Position numbers and translations under genes: made by a program
Shown here: piece by piece, positions 43,203-53,617 of the stretch
How positions within the stretch are numbered: position 1 is the stretch's first letter
How the letters are laid out: the number at the start of each line of letters is the position of its first letter
Assembly (NCBI RefSeq): GCF_014252955.1
Contig: NZ_JACMIA010000001.1
Coordinates: 1,054,001-1,118,000, forward strand
Direction: 5' to 3'
DNA from: Stappia sp. 28M-7
Lineage (GTDB): Bacteria > Pseudomonadota > Alphaproteobacteria > Rhizobiales > Stappiaceae
Length of the DNA stretch: 64,000 nt
The notes under the pieces: model-generated
Databases searched by the model: none
What the model saw: only the letters and a program-made list of their open reading frames with translations
What the model was told of the DNA's origin: nothing

Positions 43203-43800
43203 GGGGGGCTCGCAGAGTTCGAGATCGACTGGGATGGGCGCAGCGGGGGTGCGAGCTCGGCAATATTTCGAGAGATTTTATTTATGGTTCTTCGAATATT
43301 GCAGGTTTTCTGTTCTTGAAGCTCAAGTCGTGGTGCGCTGGTACGTGCAGGTTGGCCGAGATTTGCTCGGTCACAACTTGATTGCGCTCCCATTCTTAAA
43401 TTTGTGTTAAAGACCCTAGAAAGCGCATGTGAGTTTCAAGAATTTGGCTTGTCTTCGAATATTGATCCACGTTTGAGGGGCAAATTTTTCGAGGATACTG
43501 CTATCGAATATTTTGGTATTTTCTTTCTGTGAGCGGTTCGTCTGGAAATGCAGCGATGGCCATGGCGGGCGGTTGAGCGGGGATTGTGGTATTTTCGTAA
43601 GGGTTTACTTGAGGGAGGCGAGACTTGCGCAGGATCCGCAACGCGCTTTTCCTCAAGGGAAAGGCGGCGGGCCATCTTTTCTAGGGTTGGCCTTGCGAGC
43701 CCTGAGGTGCCGCAACGTTCGTCCGAAGAATATCGGTTTTGGGGAAAATTTCTCCGGTCGGGCGGCTCCAGGGTCTGCGAGCCGTCGCGGCGGCCCGCCG
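43203..43800. other. 598-bp gap upstream of second MCP gene, with repeated CGAATATT words
   Basis: No convincing gene. The 12-mer CTTCGAATATTG occurs at 43290-43301 and 43453-43464; TCGAATATT recurs at 43504, and an inverted related copy (GCAATATTTCGA) lies at 43260. Together these look like repeated binding sites within about 250 bp of the MCP start. The right half is GC-richer and featureless to my eye. Confidence 0.5.
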
Positions 43801-44784
43801 TCAGTTCCGGTTGCCCGGATGCCAGGGCGTTTCGGTGATTTCCACCGGGGGCAGGTCCAGCGATAGGGCGCGTGCAGGATCCGCATCCGCACCGGGCTGG
43901 CGGTCCGGGTCGAGCGGCGAAGGGGCGCCGGCCGTAGCCTCCGGCGTGCCCTCGTCAGCGGGCGTGTCGTCGTCCTGCGCTTCACCGGCCGAGAGGGAGG
44001 GGAAGTGGGACAGCGGCGCCGGGCCGTCGAGTTGCCAGATGCCGCGGCGCGCCTCGCGGGCAGCCTCGGACGCGGCGACAAGGTCCTCGCCCGCGCCTTC
44101 GCCGGGCCGTGCCCATCCCTGCGCCACCATCCATGCGGCGAGGTCCGTTCCCTGCTTGCGGCACTGGGCCAGCACCACGCCGGCCGGCGTGTCCTGCATG
44201 TCGTCGCAGGTAATGGCGTGCCGGCGCACGAGCCCGCGCAGGGCCGTGCGCGCCCGCATGCCGCAGGGCCAGGTGCCGCCAAGGCGCGAGGGGCAGGTTT
44301 CCTCGAGCAGCGGTGCGTCGATGCCGGCAAGGCGGATCGTCAGCTGCTTGGTGCGGAAGCTCCCGGCATCGATCACCAGCGGCTGGTGGAAGGTGATCTC
44401 TGTCGGGATCTCGCGCTCTGGCAGCTTCGGTACCTGCGAGGCGACGCGCTTGAGAGGACCGGAGACGCGCGGCGGCGGCAGGATGTCGGACGGCGTAACA
44501 TTGCGGATGCTGGAGGGGTTGGGCGCATCGGGAAGCTGCACGACCTGCGGGGGTGCTAAGGGCACGACGGGAGATGCGGCCTGCGGGAGGGGGCGGGCTG
44601 GGCTTGGGGCTCGGGCTCGGTCGCCGCGTTGGCCGTTGCGCCGGGGGCGGCGGCAGGCGCCGGGGAGGGCGCCGTCGCCGTTCTCGCTGCTCACCAAGCC
44701 CCGCAGCATGCCGCCGCTGCCATAGTCGGCCGCGACCGCGAGCGTGCCGGCGATCAGCAATGCGATGAGGAAAGTGCGTCCCAT
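43801..44784 (-). CDS. exported SNase-like thermonuclease family protein
   Basis: A 327-residue protein with an N-terminal signal or anchor helix (FLIALLIAGTLAVAADY), a Pro-rich linker (about 40-110), and a staphylococcal-nuclease-like fold in the middle: LTIRLAGIDAP, ETCPSRLGGTWPCGMRARTALRGLV, ITCDDMQD and VVLAQCRKQGTDLAAWMVAQGWARP. Four cysteines in that core are typical of the proteobacterial SNase group. Both ends are low-complexity. Nuclease activity is uncertain because the equivalent of the catalytic Glu/Arg set is only partly recognisable by eye. A periplasmic location is likely. Confidence 0.75.
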   Translation of the reverse strand: MGRTFLIALLIAGTLAVAADYGSGGMLRGLVSSENGDGALPGACRRPRRNGQRGDRARAPSPARPLPQAASPVVPLAPPQVVQLPDAPNPSSIRNVTPSDILPPPRVSGPLKRVASQVPKLPEREIPTEITFHQPLVIDAGSFRTKQLTIRLAGIDAPLLEETCPSRLGGTWPCGMRARTALRGLVRRHAITCDDMQDTPAGVVLAQCRKQGTDLAAWMVAQGWARPGEGAGEDLVAASEAAREARRGIWQLDGPAPLSHFPSLSAGEAQDDDTPADEGTPEATAGAPSPLDPDRQPGADADPARALSLDLPPVEITETPWHPGNRN

Positions 44785-44820
44785 ATCCGTTCCCGTTTGC
44801 CGCGCTTTTGCGGCTCGTAG

Positions 44821-45486
44821 CTACTGGCTCGCCCAGATGATGCGGGCCATCCAGGCGATCTCCGCCATCGCCAGCCGCTCCGGTGCGGCCTCCGCATCCA
44901 GCGCCGACAGCTCGATGCGGCCGCGCAGACGCCGGGTGAAGATGCGGGCGCGGAGTTCGCCCGAGGCAAGGCGCAGCGCCACGCGGTCGCCGCGCTGGAT
45001 CGGCCGCTTCGGCGAGATGACGATGATGTCGCCCTCCCGGTAGAAGGGCAGCATGTCCCCCCCGGTGACACGGATGGCGCAGTCCTCGCAAGGAATCTCT
45101 GCAAGGGCGGTGGGGCCGCCGCCCTCCAGCACCGCCGGCAGGTCGCCGTCATGGAAGAAGCCGCCTGCAGCGGCATGGGCGCCGGTGGCGGAGCTGAGCT
45201 GCGGCAGAGGCAAGCGGTCGCTGTCGGCCATGTCGGCGGACGCGGCGTCCTGTTCCGGTCCGTTGACCAGCGCGACGAAGTCGGCAAGGTCGGAACGGGT
45301 GGCGCCGAGGATCTTGGCGATCGATTCCATCGACGGCCAGCGCGGCCGCCCGTCTGCGGCGGTGCGCTTCGACGGGTTGAAGGTGGTGGGGTCGAGCCCC
45401 GCGCGCCGGGCAAGGCCGGAGGGCGTCAGCCCGTTGCGCCGGGCAAGCAGGTCGATGGCCGACCAGACCGTCTCGTGCGAAAGCAT
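44821..45486 (-). CDS. S24/LexA-fold HTH repressor lacking the usual catalytic serine
   Basis: A 221-residue regulator. The N-terminal DNA-binding region (LLARRNGLTPSGLARRAGLDPTTFNPSKR) resembles phage CI-type helix-turn-helix, and the C-terminal half has the LexA/UmuD fold with GGDMLPFYREGDIIVISP, where family members have GDSMEP. The serine position therefore holds Asp144, and the distal part reads GDRVALRLASGELRARIF without an obvious catalytic lysine. It may sense something other than RecA or be a constitutive repressor. A palindrome at 45617 lies 130 bp upstream. Confidence 0.78.
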   Translation of the reverse strand: MLSHETVWSAIDLLARRNGLTPSGLARRAGLDPTTFNPSKRTAADGRPRWPSMESIAKILGATRSDLADFVALVNGPEQDAASADMADSDRLPLPQLSSATGAHAAAGGFFHDGDLPAVLEGGGPTALAEIPCEDCAIRVTGGDMLPFYREGDIIVISPKRPIQRGDRVALRLASGELRARIFTRRLRGRIELSALDAEAAPERLAMAEIAWMARIIWASQ

Positions 45487-45616
45487 GGTTTGGCTCCGCT
45501 GCCGCCTGCCAGGGAATGGTCCTGGCCGGGCGGCCTGTTGCTGCGGCCGCCGCCGGGACGGCCGGACGCCGGGGGTGGTCGAGGCCGCCCGTCCCGCGCT
45601 TCCTGTCCGGGTTATC

Positions 45617-45627
45617 CCCGTTACGGG
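45617..45627. promoter_or_regulatory. short palindrome in S24-DUF952 divergent region
   Basis: CCCGT-T-ACGGG is a perfect 5-bp-arm palindrome in an otherwise repeat-poor gap between the divergent S24-like gene and DUF952-pyrD. GGGTTATCC beside it is partly similar, suggesting a repeated half-site. TATATATT just to the right could be a minus-10 box. Confidence 0.35.
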
Positions 45628-45780
45628 TATATATTCCTAATGGCAGTCGAGTGCCAGTCTGGCCCGGCAACGAGGCGCCCGCTTTCCTCCCCAATTGCCT
45701 TCCTCTTGGCCTTGTGCGGCCGGCCCTCAGCCTGTAATCCGGCGCGCAAGCCTTTTTCACGCACAGGGACGGGCCGCCTC

Positions 45781-46122
45781 ATGACGTTGATCTACAAGAT
45801 TTCTCCGGGCAAGGACTGGCAACAGGCCGAGGCACGGGGGCGGTTTTCCGGTGCGCCGGTGGACCTGGCCGACGGGTTCATCCATTTTTCTGCGGCCGAT
45901 CAGGTGCGCGAGACCGCGGCGAAGCACTTCGCCGGACAGGAGGGACTTGTCCTCGTCGCGATCGAGGCCGAGGCGCTGGGCGAGGGCCTGAAATGGGAGC
46001 CCTCGCGCGGCGGGGCGCTGTTCCCGCATCTTTACGGCGAGCTGGACATGTCGGCGGTGCGCTGGGTGCGCGCGTTGCCGCTGGGAGCGGACGGCGCCCA
46101 CCTCTTCCCGGAGGCGCTGTGA
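45781..46122 (+). CDS. DUF952 domain protein
   Basis: A 113-residue protein of the DUF952 family, whose members resemble ADP-ribosyl-transferase-like folds but have no known role. Family motifs are [26 protein letters not shown] and the terminal [13 protein letters not shown]. It ends TGATG, overlapping the pyrD start by one base, an arrangement commonly seen for this pair in alphaproteobacteria. Confidence 0.88.
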   Translation: MTLIYKISPGKDWQQAEARGRFSGAPVDLADGFIHFSAADQVRETAAKHFAGQEGLVLVAIEAEALGEGLKWEPSRGGALFPHLYGELDMSAVRWVRALPLGADGAHLFPEAL

Positions 46123-47234
46123 TGTTTTCCTCCGCCGTCGATGCGCTCGCCCGCAAGGCGCTCTTCTCGCTGGATGCGGAAACCGCCCACGGGCTGACCG
46201 TCAAGGCGCTGGCAAGCGGCCTGACGCCGGCCTGCAAGGTGCCGAGCGACGGCCGGCTGGCGGTGACGCTCGGCGATCTGACCTTTCCCAACCCGCTCGG
46301 CATGGCTGCCGGGTTCGACAAGAACGGCGAGGTGCCCGACGCGCTGCTGGCGCTCGGCTTCGGCTTCACCGAGGCCGGCACGGTGACGCCGCTGGCCCAG
46401 GCCGGCAATCCGCGCCCACGCGTCTTTCGCCTGCCTGCGGATCGGGGTGTCGTCAATCGCCTCGGCTTCAACAATGAAGGCCATGCGGCGCTGCGCGCGC
46501 GGCTGGCGGCGCGGCGCCATCGCGGCGGCATCGTCGGGGTGAATGTCGGGGCCAACAAGGACGCGGCCGACCGCATCGCCGACTATGTGGCCGGGATCGA
46601 GACCTTCGCCGATCTCGCGTCCTATTTCGCGGTGAACATCTCGTCGCCGAACACGCCGGGCCTGCGCGACCTGCAGGCGCGCGAGGCGCTGAAGGAGCTG
46701 CTCGGCCGGGTGATGGAGGCGCGGGAAGCGGCTGCCTCCCGCCACGGGCGTTCGGTGCCGGTGCTGCTGAAGATTGCGCCGGACGTGGACGAGGCGGGGC
46801 TCGACGACATCGCCGCCGAGGTGCTGGCCGCCGGCATCGAGGGGCTGATCGTCTCCAACACGACGCTGGCGCGAAATGGCCTCACCGACCGCAAGGGCGC
46901 GGCCGAGGCCGGCGGATTGTCGGGGCGGCCGCTGTTTCGCCGCGCGACCATCGCGCTTGCCCGCATGCGCCTGCGCGTCGGCCCGCGCCTGCCCATCGTC
47001 GGCGTCGGCGGCATCGACAGCGGCGAGGCGGCGTGGACCAAGATCACGGCCGGCGCCAACCTGCTGCAGCTCTATACGGGCCTTGTCTACGAGGGACCCG
47101 GGCTGGTCGGCCGCATCCTGACGCATCTGTCCGCCTGCCTCGACCGGCACGGCCTTGCCGACCTTAGCGAGGCGAGCGGCCGCAATGCGGAAGCCTGGGC
47201 CAAGGCCGACCCGGACGGGCAGGGGAACGTCTGA
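46122..47234 (+). CDS. pyrD: quinone-dependent dihydroorotate dehydrogenase
   Basis: A 370-residue class 2 dihydroorotate dehydrogenase. It oxidises dihydroorotate to orotate in pyrimidine synthesis and passes electrons to membrane quinone. The amphipathic N-terminus ([18 protein letters not shown]) is the membrane-binding helix pair of class 2 enzymes. FMN/substrate motifs include [68 protein letters not shown] and [17 protein letters not shown]. Start overlaps the DUF952 stop, implying coupling. Confidence 0.95.
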   Translation: MFSSAVDALARKALFSLDAETAHGLTVKALASGLTPACKVPSDGRLAVTLGDLTFPNPLGMAAGFDKNGEVPDALLALGFGFTEAGTVTPLAQAGNPRPRVFRLPADRGVVNRLGFNNEGHAALRARLAARRHRGGIVGVNVGANKDAADRIADYVAGIETFADLASYFAVNISSPNTPGLRDLQAREALKELLGRVMEAREAAASRHGRSVPVLLKIAPDVDEAGLDDIAAEVLAAGIEGLIVSNTTLARNGLTDRKGAAEAGGLSGRPLFRRATIALARMRLRVGPRLPIVGVGGIDSGEAAWTKITAGANLLQLYTGLVYEGPGLVGRILTHLSACLDRHGLADLSEASGRNAEAWAKADPDGQGNV

Positions 47235-47241
47235 GGCGCCC

Positions 47242-48705
47242 TCAATAGGCGCTAGCGACGTCCCCGAGTTCCACGTAGACGGACTTCACCTGGCTGTAGT
47301 GCTCGATGGCGGCATGGCCGTTCTCGCGGCCGATGCCGGACTTCTTGTAGCCGCCGAACGGCATTTCGATCGGCGTCAGGTTGTAGGTGTTGATCCAGCA
47401 GGTGCCGGCATGCAGCGCGCCGATCACCCGGTGCGCGCGGGCGATGTCGCGGGTGAAGACGCCGGCGGCAAGGCCGAACTCGGTCGCATTGGCCCGCGCC
47501 ACCGCTTCTTCCTCGCTCTCGAAGTCGAGCACGCACATGACGGGGCCGAAGATCTCTTCGCGGGCGATCGTCATGTGGTCGGCGACGTCGGCAAACACCG
47601 TCGGCTCGACGAACAGCCCGTCCGGAAAGCCCTGCACGGTGGCGCGGTTGCCGCCGCATACAAGTCGCGCGCCCTCGCGCCGTCCCGCCTCGATATAGCC
47701 GAGCACCTTGTCGAGCTGGGCTTGCGAGACCAGCGGGCCGGTGTCGACGCTCTCGTCCATCGGATCGCCGAGCCTTGCGCGGGCGGTGCGCTCGGTCAGC
47801 CTCTCGAGGAAGGCCTCCTTCAGTCCCTTCTGCACGAAGACGCGGGTGCCGTTCGAGCAGATCTGGCCGGAGGAGTAGAAATTGGCGTTGATCGCCGCCG
47901 ACACTGCATTGTCGAGATGGGCATCGTCGAAGACGATCAGCGGCGACTTGCCGCCGAGCTCCAGCGTCACATGCTTGAGCGTGCGGGAGGCAATCTCGGC
48001 GACCTTCGTGCCGGTGGGGACCGAGCCGGTCAGCGAGACCTTGGCGACGTCCGGATGCTCGACCAGGTGCGCGCCGGTCTCGCCATAGCCCTGCACCACG
48101 TTGAACACCCCGTCCGGCAGGCCGGCTTCCTTGAAGATTTCGGCAAGCTTGAGCGCGCTGAGCGGGGTCAGCTCCGACGGCTTGAACACGACCGCATTGC
48201 CGCAGGCGAGTGCGGGTGCCGCCTTCCAGCAGGCGATCTGGATGGGATAGTTCCACGCACCGATGGCGCCGACGACGCCGAGCGGCTCGCGGCGGGTGTA
48301 AGCGAAGGACCCGCCGAGATCGATGTGCTCGCCGGTGAGGGTTGCGGCAAGGCCGCCGTAATATTCCAGGCAATCGGCGCCGGAGGCCGCGTCCGCCACA
48401 AGCGTTTCCTGCAGCGGCTTGCCGGTGTCCAGGGTCTCCAGCTCGGAGAGCTCCCGGTTGCGCTCGCGCAGCAGGTCCGCCGCGCGCCGCAGCACCCGAC
48501 CGCGCTCGGCCGCCGGCGTTGCCGCCCAAACGCGGAAGCCGGAGCGGGCCGCAGCAACGGCCGCATTGACCGTCTCGGAGCCGGCCGCGCAGAGCCTGGC
48601 GATCACCTCGCCGGTCGCCGGATAGCGGTTCTCGATCGGCCGCCCATGCGGGTCTTCCTGATAGCTGCCGTTGATGAAATGCGAAGCGGGGGGCTGGGCA
48701 CGCAT
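47242..48705 (-). CDS. betB: betaine-aldehyde dehydrogenase
   Basis: A 487-residue aldehyde dehydrogenase that turns betaine aldehyde into glycine betaine, an osmoprotectant. The catalytic cysteine lies in [12 protein letters not shown], the general base in [14 protein letters not shown], and the cofactor loop in [13 protein letters not shown]. The next gene upstream is betA, and the three bet genes form one minus-strand run betI-betA-betB. Assignment to betB rests on this company as well as close family resemblance. Confidence 0.93.
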   Translation of the reverse strand: MRAQPPASHFINGSYQEDPHGRPIENRYPATGEVIARLCAAGSETVNAAVAAARSGFRVWAATPAAERGRVLRRAADLLRERNRELSELETLDTGKPLQETLVADAASGADCLEYYGGLAATLTGEHIDLGGSFAYTRREPLGVVGAIGAWNYPIQIACWKAAPALACGNAVVFKPSELTPLSALKLAEIFKEAGLPDGVFNVVQGYGETGAHLVEHPDVAKVSLTGSVPTGTKVAEIASRTLKHVTLELGGKSPLIVFDDAHLDNAVSAAINANFYSSGQICSNGTRVFVQKGLKEAFLERLTERTARARLGDPMDESVDTGPLVSQAQLDKVLGYIEAGRREGARLVCGGNRATVQGFPDGLFVEPTVFADVADHMTIAREEIFGPVMCVLDFESEEEAVARANATEFGLAAGVFTRDIARAHRVIGALHAGTCWINTYNLTPIEMPFGGYKKSGIGRENGHAAIEHYSQVKSVYVELGDVASAY

Positions 48706-48768
48706 GAACTCTCTCCTGGCGGACGCGAACCGGAACTTTACGAATGAGTGTGAGGCAAGTCTAAGGCG

Positions 48769-50424
48769 TCAACGCTGCGCTGTCCGCCAGTTCGGATGGA
48801 TCCAAGGCTCCTTGTTGGAGCGCGGCAGCGGCTCGCGTCCCATGACTTGGTCGGCGATCTTCTCGCCGGCCATGATCGAGGGGGCGTTGAGATTGCCGTT
48901 GGTGATCTGCGGGAAGATCGAGCTGTCGGCAACGCGCAAGCCCTCGACGCCGATCACCCGGCCTTGCGGGTCGACCACCGCCATCGGATCGTCGGGCGCG
49001 CCCATGCGGCAAGTGCCGCAGGGGTGGTAGGCGCTCTCGGCGTGCTCGCGGATGAAGGCATCGAGCTCGGCATCGGACTGCACCTCGGCGCCCGGCTGGA
49101 TCTCGCGGCCGCGATAGGGCGCGAAGGCTTCCTGGCCGAAGATCTCCCGCGTCAGGCGGATGGCGGCGCGGAAGTCCTCCCAATCCTCGGGGTGCGACAT
49201 GTAGTTGAACAGGATCGAGGGATCGGCCATCGGGTCGGGCGAGGTCAGGGCCACGCGTCCGCGCGACTTCGAGCGCATCGGCCCGACATGCGCCTGGAAG
49301 CCGTGCCCCTCCGCCGCCGCCTTGCCGTCGTAGCGCACGGCGAAGGGCAGGAAGTGGTACTGGATATCCGGATACTCGATGCCGGCGCGCGAGCGGATGA
49401 AGGCGCAGGCCTCGAAATGGTTGGAGGCGCCGAGCCCGGTGCCGGTGAACAGCCACTGTGCCCCGATGATGGCCTTGGAGATCAGGTTCCAGTGCTTGTA
49501 GAGGGTGATCGGCTGGGTGCAGGCCTGCTGGATATAGAGCTCCAGATGGTCCTGCAGGTTGCCGCCGACGCCCGGACGGTTGGCAAGGACCGGCAGGCCG
49601 AGCGCGCTGAGCGCGGCGCCGTCGCCGATACCGGACAGCATCAGGATCTTCGGCGAGTTGATGGACGAGGCGGCAAGGATCACCTCGGCCGAGGCGCTCA
49701 CCCGTTCGATGCGTCCGCCCTGCCGGTATTCAACGCCGGTCGCGCGCGCGCCCTCGAACAGCACGCGGGTGACGGTGACGCCCGTGAACAGGTGGATGTT
49801 GGGTCGCTTCAGCGCCGGACGCAGATACGCGTTGGCGGTGGACCAGCGCCGGCCCCGCCACACGGTCATCTCCATGTCGCCGAAGCCTTCCTGCTTCAGC
49901 CCGTTATAGTCCGGCGTCGTCTCGTAGCCGGCCTGACGCCCGGCCTCTACGAAGGCGGCATAGAGCGGATTCCACTTGGTGCCGCGGGTGACGTGCAGCG
50001 GACCGGAGGTGCCGCGCACGCCGGCCTCGCCGCCATGGCTCGTCTCCATCCGCTCGAAATAGGGGGCGACATCGGCATGGGACCAGCCGCGTGCGCCCAT
50101 CTCCTCCCAGGTGTCGAAGTCGCGCGCATGGCCGCGCACATAGACCATGCCGTTGATCGAGGAGGAGCCGCCGATGACGCGTCCGCGCGGGGTCGCGAGC
50201 CGGCGCCCGCCGAGATGCGGCTCCGGCTCGCTCTGATAGCCCCAGTCGTAGCGGGACATGTTCATCGGGTAGCTGAGCGCAGCCGGCATCTGGATGAAGG
50301 GGCCGATATCCGATCCGCCGGCCTCCAGCACCAGAACCTTGTTGGCCGGGTCTTCCGACAGGCGATAGGCGAGGGCGGCGCCGGCCGAGCCGGAGCCGAC
50401 GACGATATGTGTCGCGTCCTGCAT
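48769..50424 (-). CDS. betA: choline dehydrogenase
   Basis: A 551-residue GMC flavoprotein that oxidises choline to betaine aldehyde. The FAD-binding N-terminus is [21 protein letters not shown], with the GMC signature [25 protein letters not shown] downstream. C-terminal catalytic region contains HPCGTCRMG and [28 protein letters not shown], where the active-site histidine and asparagine sit. The ATG at 50424 is 4 bp after the betI stop, so the pair is co-transcribed. Confidence 0.94.
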   Translation of the reverse strand: MQDATHIVVGSGSAGAALAYRLSEDPANKVLVLEAGGSDIGPFIQMPAALSYPMNMSRYDWGYQSEPEPHLGGRRLATPRGRVIGGSSSINGMVYVRGHARDFDTWEEMGARGWSHADVAPYFERMETSHGGEAGVRGTSGPLHVTRGTKWNPLYAAFVEAGRQAGYETTPDYNGLKQEGFGDMEMTVWRGRRWSTANAYLRPALKRPNIHLFTGVTVTRVLFEGARATGVEYRQGGRIERVSASAEVILAASSINSPKILMLSGIGDGAALSALGLPVLANRPGVGGNLQDHLELYIQQACTQPITLYKHWNLISKAIIGAQWLFTGTGLGASNHFEACAFIRSRAGIEYPDIQYHFLPFAVRYDGKAAAEGHGFQAHVGPMRSKSRGRVALTSPDPMADPSILFNYMSHPEDWEDFRAAIRLTREIFGQEAFAPYRGREIQPGAEVQSDAELDAFIREHAESAYHPCGTCRMGAPDDPMAVVDPQGRVIGVEGLRVADSSIFPQITNGNLNAPSIMAGEKIADQVMGREPLPRSNKEPWIHPNWRTAQR

Positions 50425-50428
50425 GGGT

Positions 50429-51049
50429 CTATCCGTTCCCCTTGTGTGCGATGTCCGTGGCGGCCGGGGGGAGCGTGCCGAGCTGCCGCTCGACATAGTC
50501 CTCGACCCGGCGGATGGCGCTGCGCGGCTGCGGCGGGCCGTCCGCGAAGATGCGCTGCAGCCAGAGCCCGTCGATCATCGCCGCCGTACCCTCGGCCGCA
50601 TGGCGGGCGCGCTCGCCGGGAATGAGCGCGGAAAAGGCATGGGCGAGGTTGGAGACGAGCCGCCGGTGGTAGATGCGCAGCAGGCGGCGCGTCTCGGCGT
50701 CGGTGCGCGCCTGCAGGTAGAAGGCGAGCCAGGCCGAGATCAGCGCCGGCTGGAACTGGGTCGGCGCGAAGCTGGCCGAGATCATCGCCGAGATGCGCGC
50801 GCGCGGACCCTCCGCCCCGGCCATACGCTCGCGCGTCTCGCGCGACAGGTCGGTGAGCAGGAATCGCATGGTGGCGTTGAGCAGCCCGGCCTTGGAGCCG
50901 AAATAGTGATGCGCGAGCCCGCCCGAGACACCGGCACGCCGCGCGATCTCCGCCATCGTCGCATCGCCGAAGCCGCGCTCGTGGATCGTCGCGACGGTCG
51001 CGTCGATCAAGGCCTTGCGGCGATGGGTTTCCATTCCGATTCGCGGCAT
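50429..51049 (-). CDS. betI: BetI, TetR-type repressor of choline genes
   Basis: A 206-residue TetR regulator that represses the betaine genes until choline is present. It begins [22 protein letters not shown], and the DNA-binding part is [26 protein letters not shown], both close to BetI. It heads the betIBA run on the minus strand. A well-formed BetI-type palindrome lies about 240 bp upstream, between it and choX. Confidence 0.93.
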   Translation of the reverse strand: MPRIGMETHRRKALIDATVATIHERGFGDATMAEIARRAGVSGGLAHHYFGSKAGLLNATMRFLLTDLSRETRERMAGAEGPRARISAMISASFAPTQFQPALISAWLAFYLQARTDAETRRLLRIYHRRLVSNLAHAFSALIPGERARHAAEGTAAMIDGLWLQRIFADGPPQPRSAIRRVEDYVERQLGTLPPAATDIAHKGNG

Positions 51050-51699
51050 GTCCGCTCCGTTTCCAGCCCGCCCCGTTCGTTCTGAAGGTTGCGATCCGCC
51101 CCGCCCGAGGCCGGGCGGCGTGTGCGGTCCTGTCCCTGAGATGCGCCGCCGGTCGAGGGGAGGGCAGGCCGCCGGCGGCAGCCGCTGCGTTGGTCCTCGG
51201 CGGCAGCCCGTCCACAGGGGCGTGCTGCGCGGCGGATGCGCTTTCCGGTCGGTGTCGGCCGGCGCGCCTTGCTCTTCAAGGAATAATTTTGATTGGCCGT
51301 TCAATCAATGAAAAAACGAAAAACGTGCGGGGAATTGCCTATTCCGCTCAAAAATGTTTTGATGCGCATCGAAACGGGCAGGGAGGTCCGGTTCGTTCGT
51401 GCCGGGCCCTTGCTGCCTGGCTGCAGCATTCGGCGAGCGCGTATCGCGCCCCGGTGCCGCGCCCTGGCGACCCCGTCGCCTCTGGCCGCCGGCCTTCGCT
51501 GCCGGTGTGCGGGACCTCCCGCCCCGCCCTTCGAACCCCTGCGCGCCGCGCTTGCCGCGGATCGCGCGTCGGGACCTCGTGCCGCCGCGCCCCTTGCGGC
51601 CGGCCCACCATCGGCGCAGGCGGACCTGCCGCTGCGCTGCAACCCCGCATGCGGGCCGGCCCTTCCGGTCGTCCCGCTCCGTCAGGAGGACACAAGCTG
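51050..51699. other. 650-bp divergent control region between betI and choX
   Basis: No gene recognised; open frames here look like chance high-GC frames. The main feature is the BetI box at 51289-51308. Around it the DNA turns AT-rich (51280-51365), so both promoters probably lie there. Confidence 0.55.
51289..51308. promoter_or_regulatory. BetI operator
   Basis: TTGATTGGCCGTTCAATCAA has 7-bp perfect arms TTGATTG and CAATCAA. This is the form of the BetI box known from proteobacterial bet promoters. It sits in the AT-rich core of the betI-choX divergent region and could control both sides. Confidence 0.8.
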
Positions 51700-52647
51700 A
51701 TGAAAACCCTTGCCCTGCGCTTCGGCGCCGCAGCCCTTGCCCTGGGCCTTGCCGCCCCCGCCGCCATGGCGGCGGAAGCCGAAGCCTGCAAGACCGTCCG
51801 CTTCTCCGATGTCGGCTGGACCGATATCACCGCCACCACCGCCACTGCCTCGGTCGTGCTGGGCGCGCTCGGCTACGAGCCCGACGTTAAGATCCTCTCG
51901 GTGCCGGTCACCTATGCCTCGCTGAAGAACAAGGACATCGACGTCTTCCTCGGCAACTGGATGCCGACCATGGAGGGCGACATCAAGGCCTATCGCGAGG
52001 ACGGTTCGGTGGAGACCGTGCGCGCCAATCTGGAAGGCGCCAAGTACACGCTCGCCGTGCCGCAATACACCTATGACAAGGGCCTGAAGTCCTTCGCCGA
52101 CATCGCCAAGTTCAAGGACGATCTCGACGGCAAGATCTACGGCATCGAGGCCGGCAACGACGGCAACCGCCTGATCATCGACATGATCGAGAAGGACATG
52201 TTCGGCCTGAAGGACTTCGACATCGTCGAGAGCTCGGAAGCCGGCATGCTGTCGCAGGTCTCGCGCGCGGTGCCGCGCAAGCAGGACGTGGTCTTCCTGG
52301 GCTGGGAGCCGCATCCGATGAACGCCAATATCGACATGGCCTATCTTGAGGGCGGCGACGAGGTGTTCGGCCCCAATCTCGGCGGTGCGACGATCTACAC
52401 CAACGTGCGCGCCGGCTATGTGGAAGAGTGCCCGAATGTCGGCAAGTTCCTCCAGAACCTGGAGTTCTCGCTCCAGATGGAGAACGAGATCATGGGCGCG
52501 ATCCTCAATGACGGCACCGAGCCGAACGCGGCCGCGACCGCCTGGCTGAAGGCCAACCCGGGCGTTGCCGATGCCTGGCTCGAGGGTGTGACCACCTTCG
52601 ACGGCGGCGATGCCAAGGCGGCCCTGAAGGGCGCCCTCGGCCTCTGA
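51700..52647 (+). CDS. choX: choline ABC transporter substrate-binding protein
   Basis: A 315-residue periplasmic protein that captures choline. A signal peptide (ALRFGAAALALGLAAPAAMAAEAE) is followed by CKTVRFSDVGWTDITATTATASVVLGALGY, FLGNWMPTMEGD and FLGWEPHPMNANIDM, matching rhizobial ChoX, whose aromatic residues form the choline box. AGGAGG precedes ATG 51700. First gene of choXWV, downstream of the BetI box. Confidence 0.92.
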   Translation: MKTLALRFGAAALALGLAAPAAMAAEAEACKTVRFSDVGWTDITATTATASVVLGALGYEPDVKILSVPVTYASLKNKDIDVFLGNWMPTMEGDIKAYREDGSVETVRANLEGAKYTLAVPQYTYDKGLKSFADIAKFKDDLDGKIYGIEAGNDGNRLIIDMIEKDMFGLKDFDIVESSEAGMLSQVSRAVPRKQDVVFLGWEPHPMNANIDMAYLEGGDEVFGPNLGGATIYTNVRAGYVEECPNVGKFLQNLEFSLQMENEIMGAILNDGTEPNAAATAWLKANPGVADAWLEGVTTFDGGDAKAALKGALGL

Positions 52648-52658
52648 CCCATCCCGTT

Positions 52659-52697
52659 CGCCCGCGCGTGAGGCCTGAGGGCCTGCGCGCGCGGGCG
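52659..52697 (+). terminator. intercistronic stem-loop after choX
   Basis: CGCCCGCGCG pairs perfectly with CGCGCGGGCG (10 bp) and an inner AGGCC/GGCCT stem continues it. No T-run follows, so it is more likely an mRNA-stabilising or attenuating hairpin, allowing more binding protein than permease to be made, than a full terminator. Confidence 0.6.
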
Positions 52698-52768
52698 GAC
52701 CGCATTCGCCCTGCGGGCAGGCGGCAAGCTCCCGCACAAAATCACAAGAACGGACGGCGAGGCTGCGC

Positions 52769-53617
52769 GTGGACTGGCTCACCCAACACAAGATTCCCAT
52801 CGGCTCCTGGGCCAAGGCCCTGGTCGACTGGCTCACCGCCAACGCCTATTGGGTGTTCGACGGCATCTCGGCGGTGCTCGAGACCCTGATCGACGGCATC
52901 TTATGGCTCCTGCAGGCCCCCGGCCCGGTCGCGGTCGTGATCGCCGCAACGGTGCTGGCCTATGTCGTGCAGCGGCGCGTCTCCTTCGCGCTGTTCGTCG
53001 CGGCGAGCCTGCTGCTGATCATCAACCAGGGCTACTGGACGCAGACGACCGAAACCCTGTCGCTGGTCATCGCCGCCTCCGCCGTGTGCATGGCGATCGG
53101 CGTGCCGCTCGGCGTTGCCGCCGCGCACCGGCCCAAGCTCTATGCCGCGATGCGCCCCGTCCTCGACCTGATGCAGACAATCCCGACCTTCGTCTATCTG
53201 ATCCCGGCGCTGATCCTCTTCGGTCTCGGCATGGTGCCGGGCCTCATCGCCACGGTGATCTTTGCCATTCCTGCGCCCATCCGCCTGACCCAGCTCGGCG
53301 TTTCCTCCACCCCGCGCCAGCTGATCGAGGCGGGCGAGGCCTTCGGCGCCACCGGCTGGCAGCTGTTGTGGAAGGTGGAGCTGCCTTACGCGCTGCCGCA
53401 GATCATGGCCGGCCTGACCCAGACCATCATGCTGTCGCTGTCGATGGTGGTGATCGCCGCGCTCGTCGGCGCCGACGGGCTCGGCGTGCCGACCTTGCGC
53501 GCGCTCAACACCGTCAACATCGCGCAGGGCTTCGAGGTCGGCATCGCCATCGTGCTGGTGGCGATCGTGCTCGACCGCTTCTTCCGCAACCGCAACGAAG
53601 GGGAGGGCAGCCGATGA
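52769..53617 (+). CDS. choW: choline ABC transporter permease
   Basis: A 282-residue inner-membrane permease of the glycine-betaine/proline OpuA-type family. It has several TM helices and the ATPase-contact loop EAGEAFGATGWQLLWKVELPYALPQIMAG, with the family sequence TIPTFVYLIPALILFG nearby. The start is a GTG. Stop overlaps the choV start by 4 bp. Confidence 0.92.
   Translation: MDWLTQHKIPIGSWAKALVDWLTANAYWVFDGISAVLETLIDGILWLLQAPGPVAVVIAATVLAYVVQRRVSFALFVAASLLLIINQGYWTQTTETLSLVIAASAVCMAIGVPLGVAAAHRPKLYAAMRPVLDLMQTIPTFVYLIPALILFGLGMVPGLIATVIFAIPAPIRLTQLGVSSTPRQLIEAGEAFGATGWQLLWKVELPYALPQIMAGLTQTIMLSLSMVVIAALVGADGLGVPTLRALNTVNIAQGFEVGIAIVLVAIVLDRFFRNRNEGEGSR

Noticed and set aside
41277-43319. 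680-codon frame antisense to an MCP gene
   Set aside because: It mirrors codon bias of the MCP gene and spans its terminator; no recognisable motif.
51190-51699. Upstream extension of the choX frame
   Set aside because: It runs through the BetI operator and AT-rich promoter core, and the signal peptide starts at 51700 with a strong AGGAGG.
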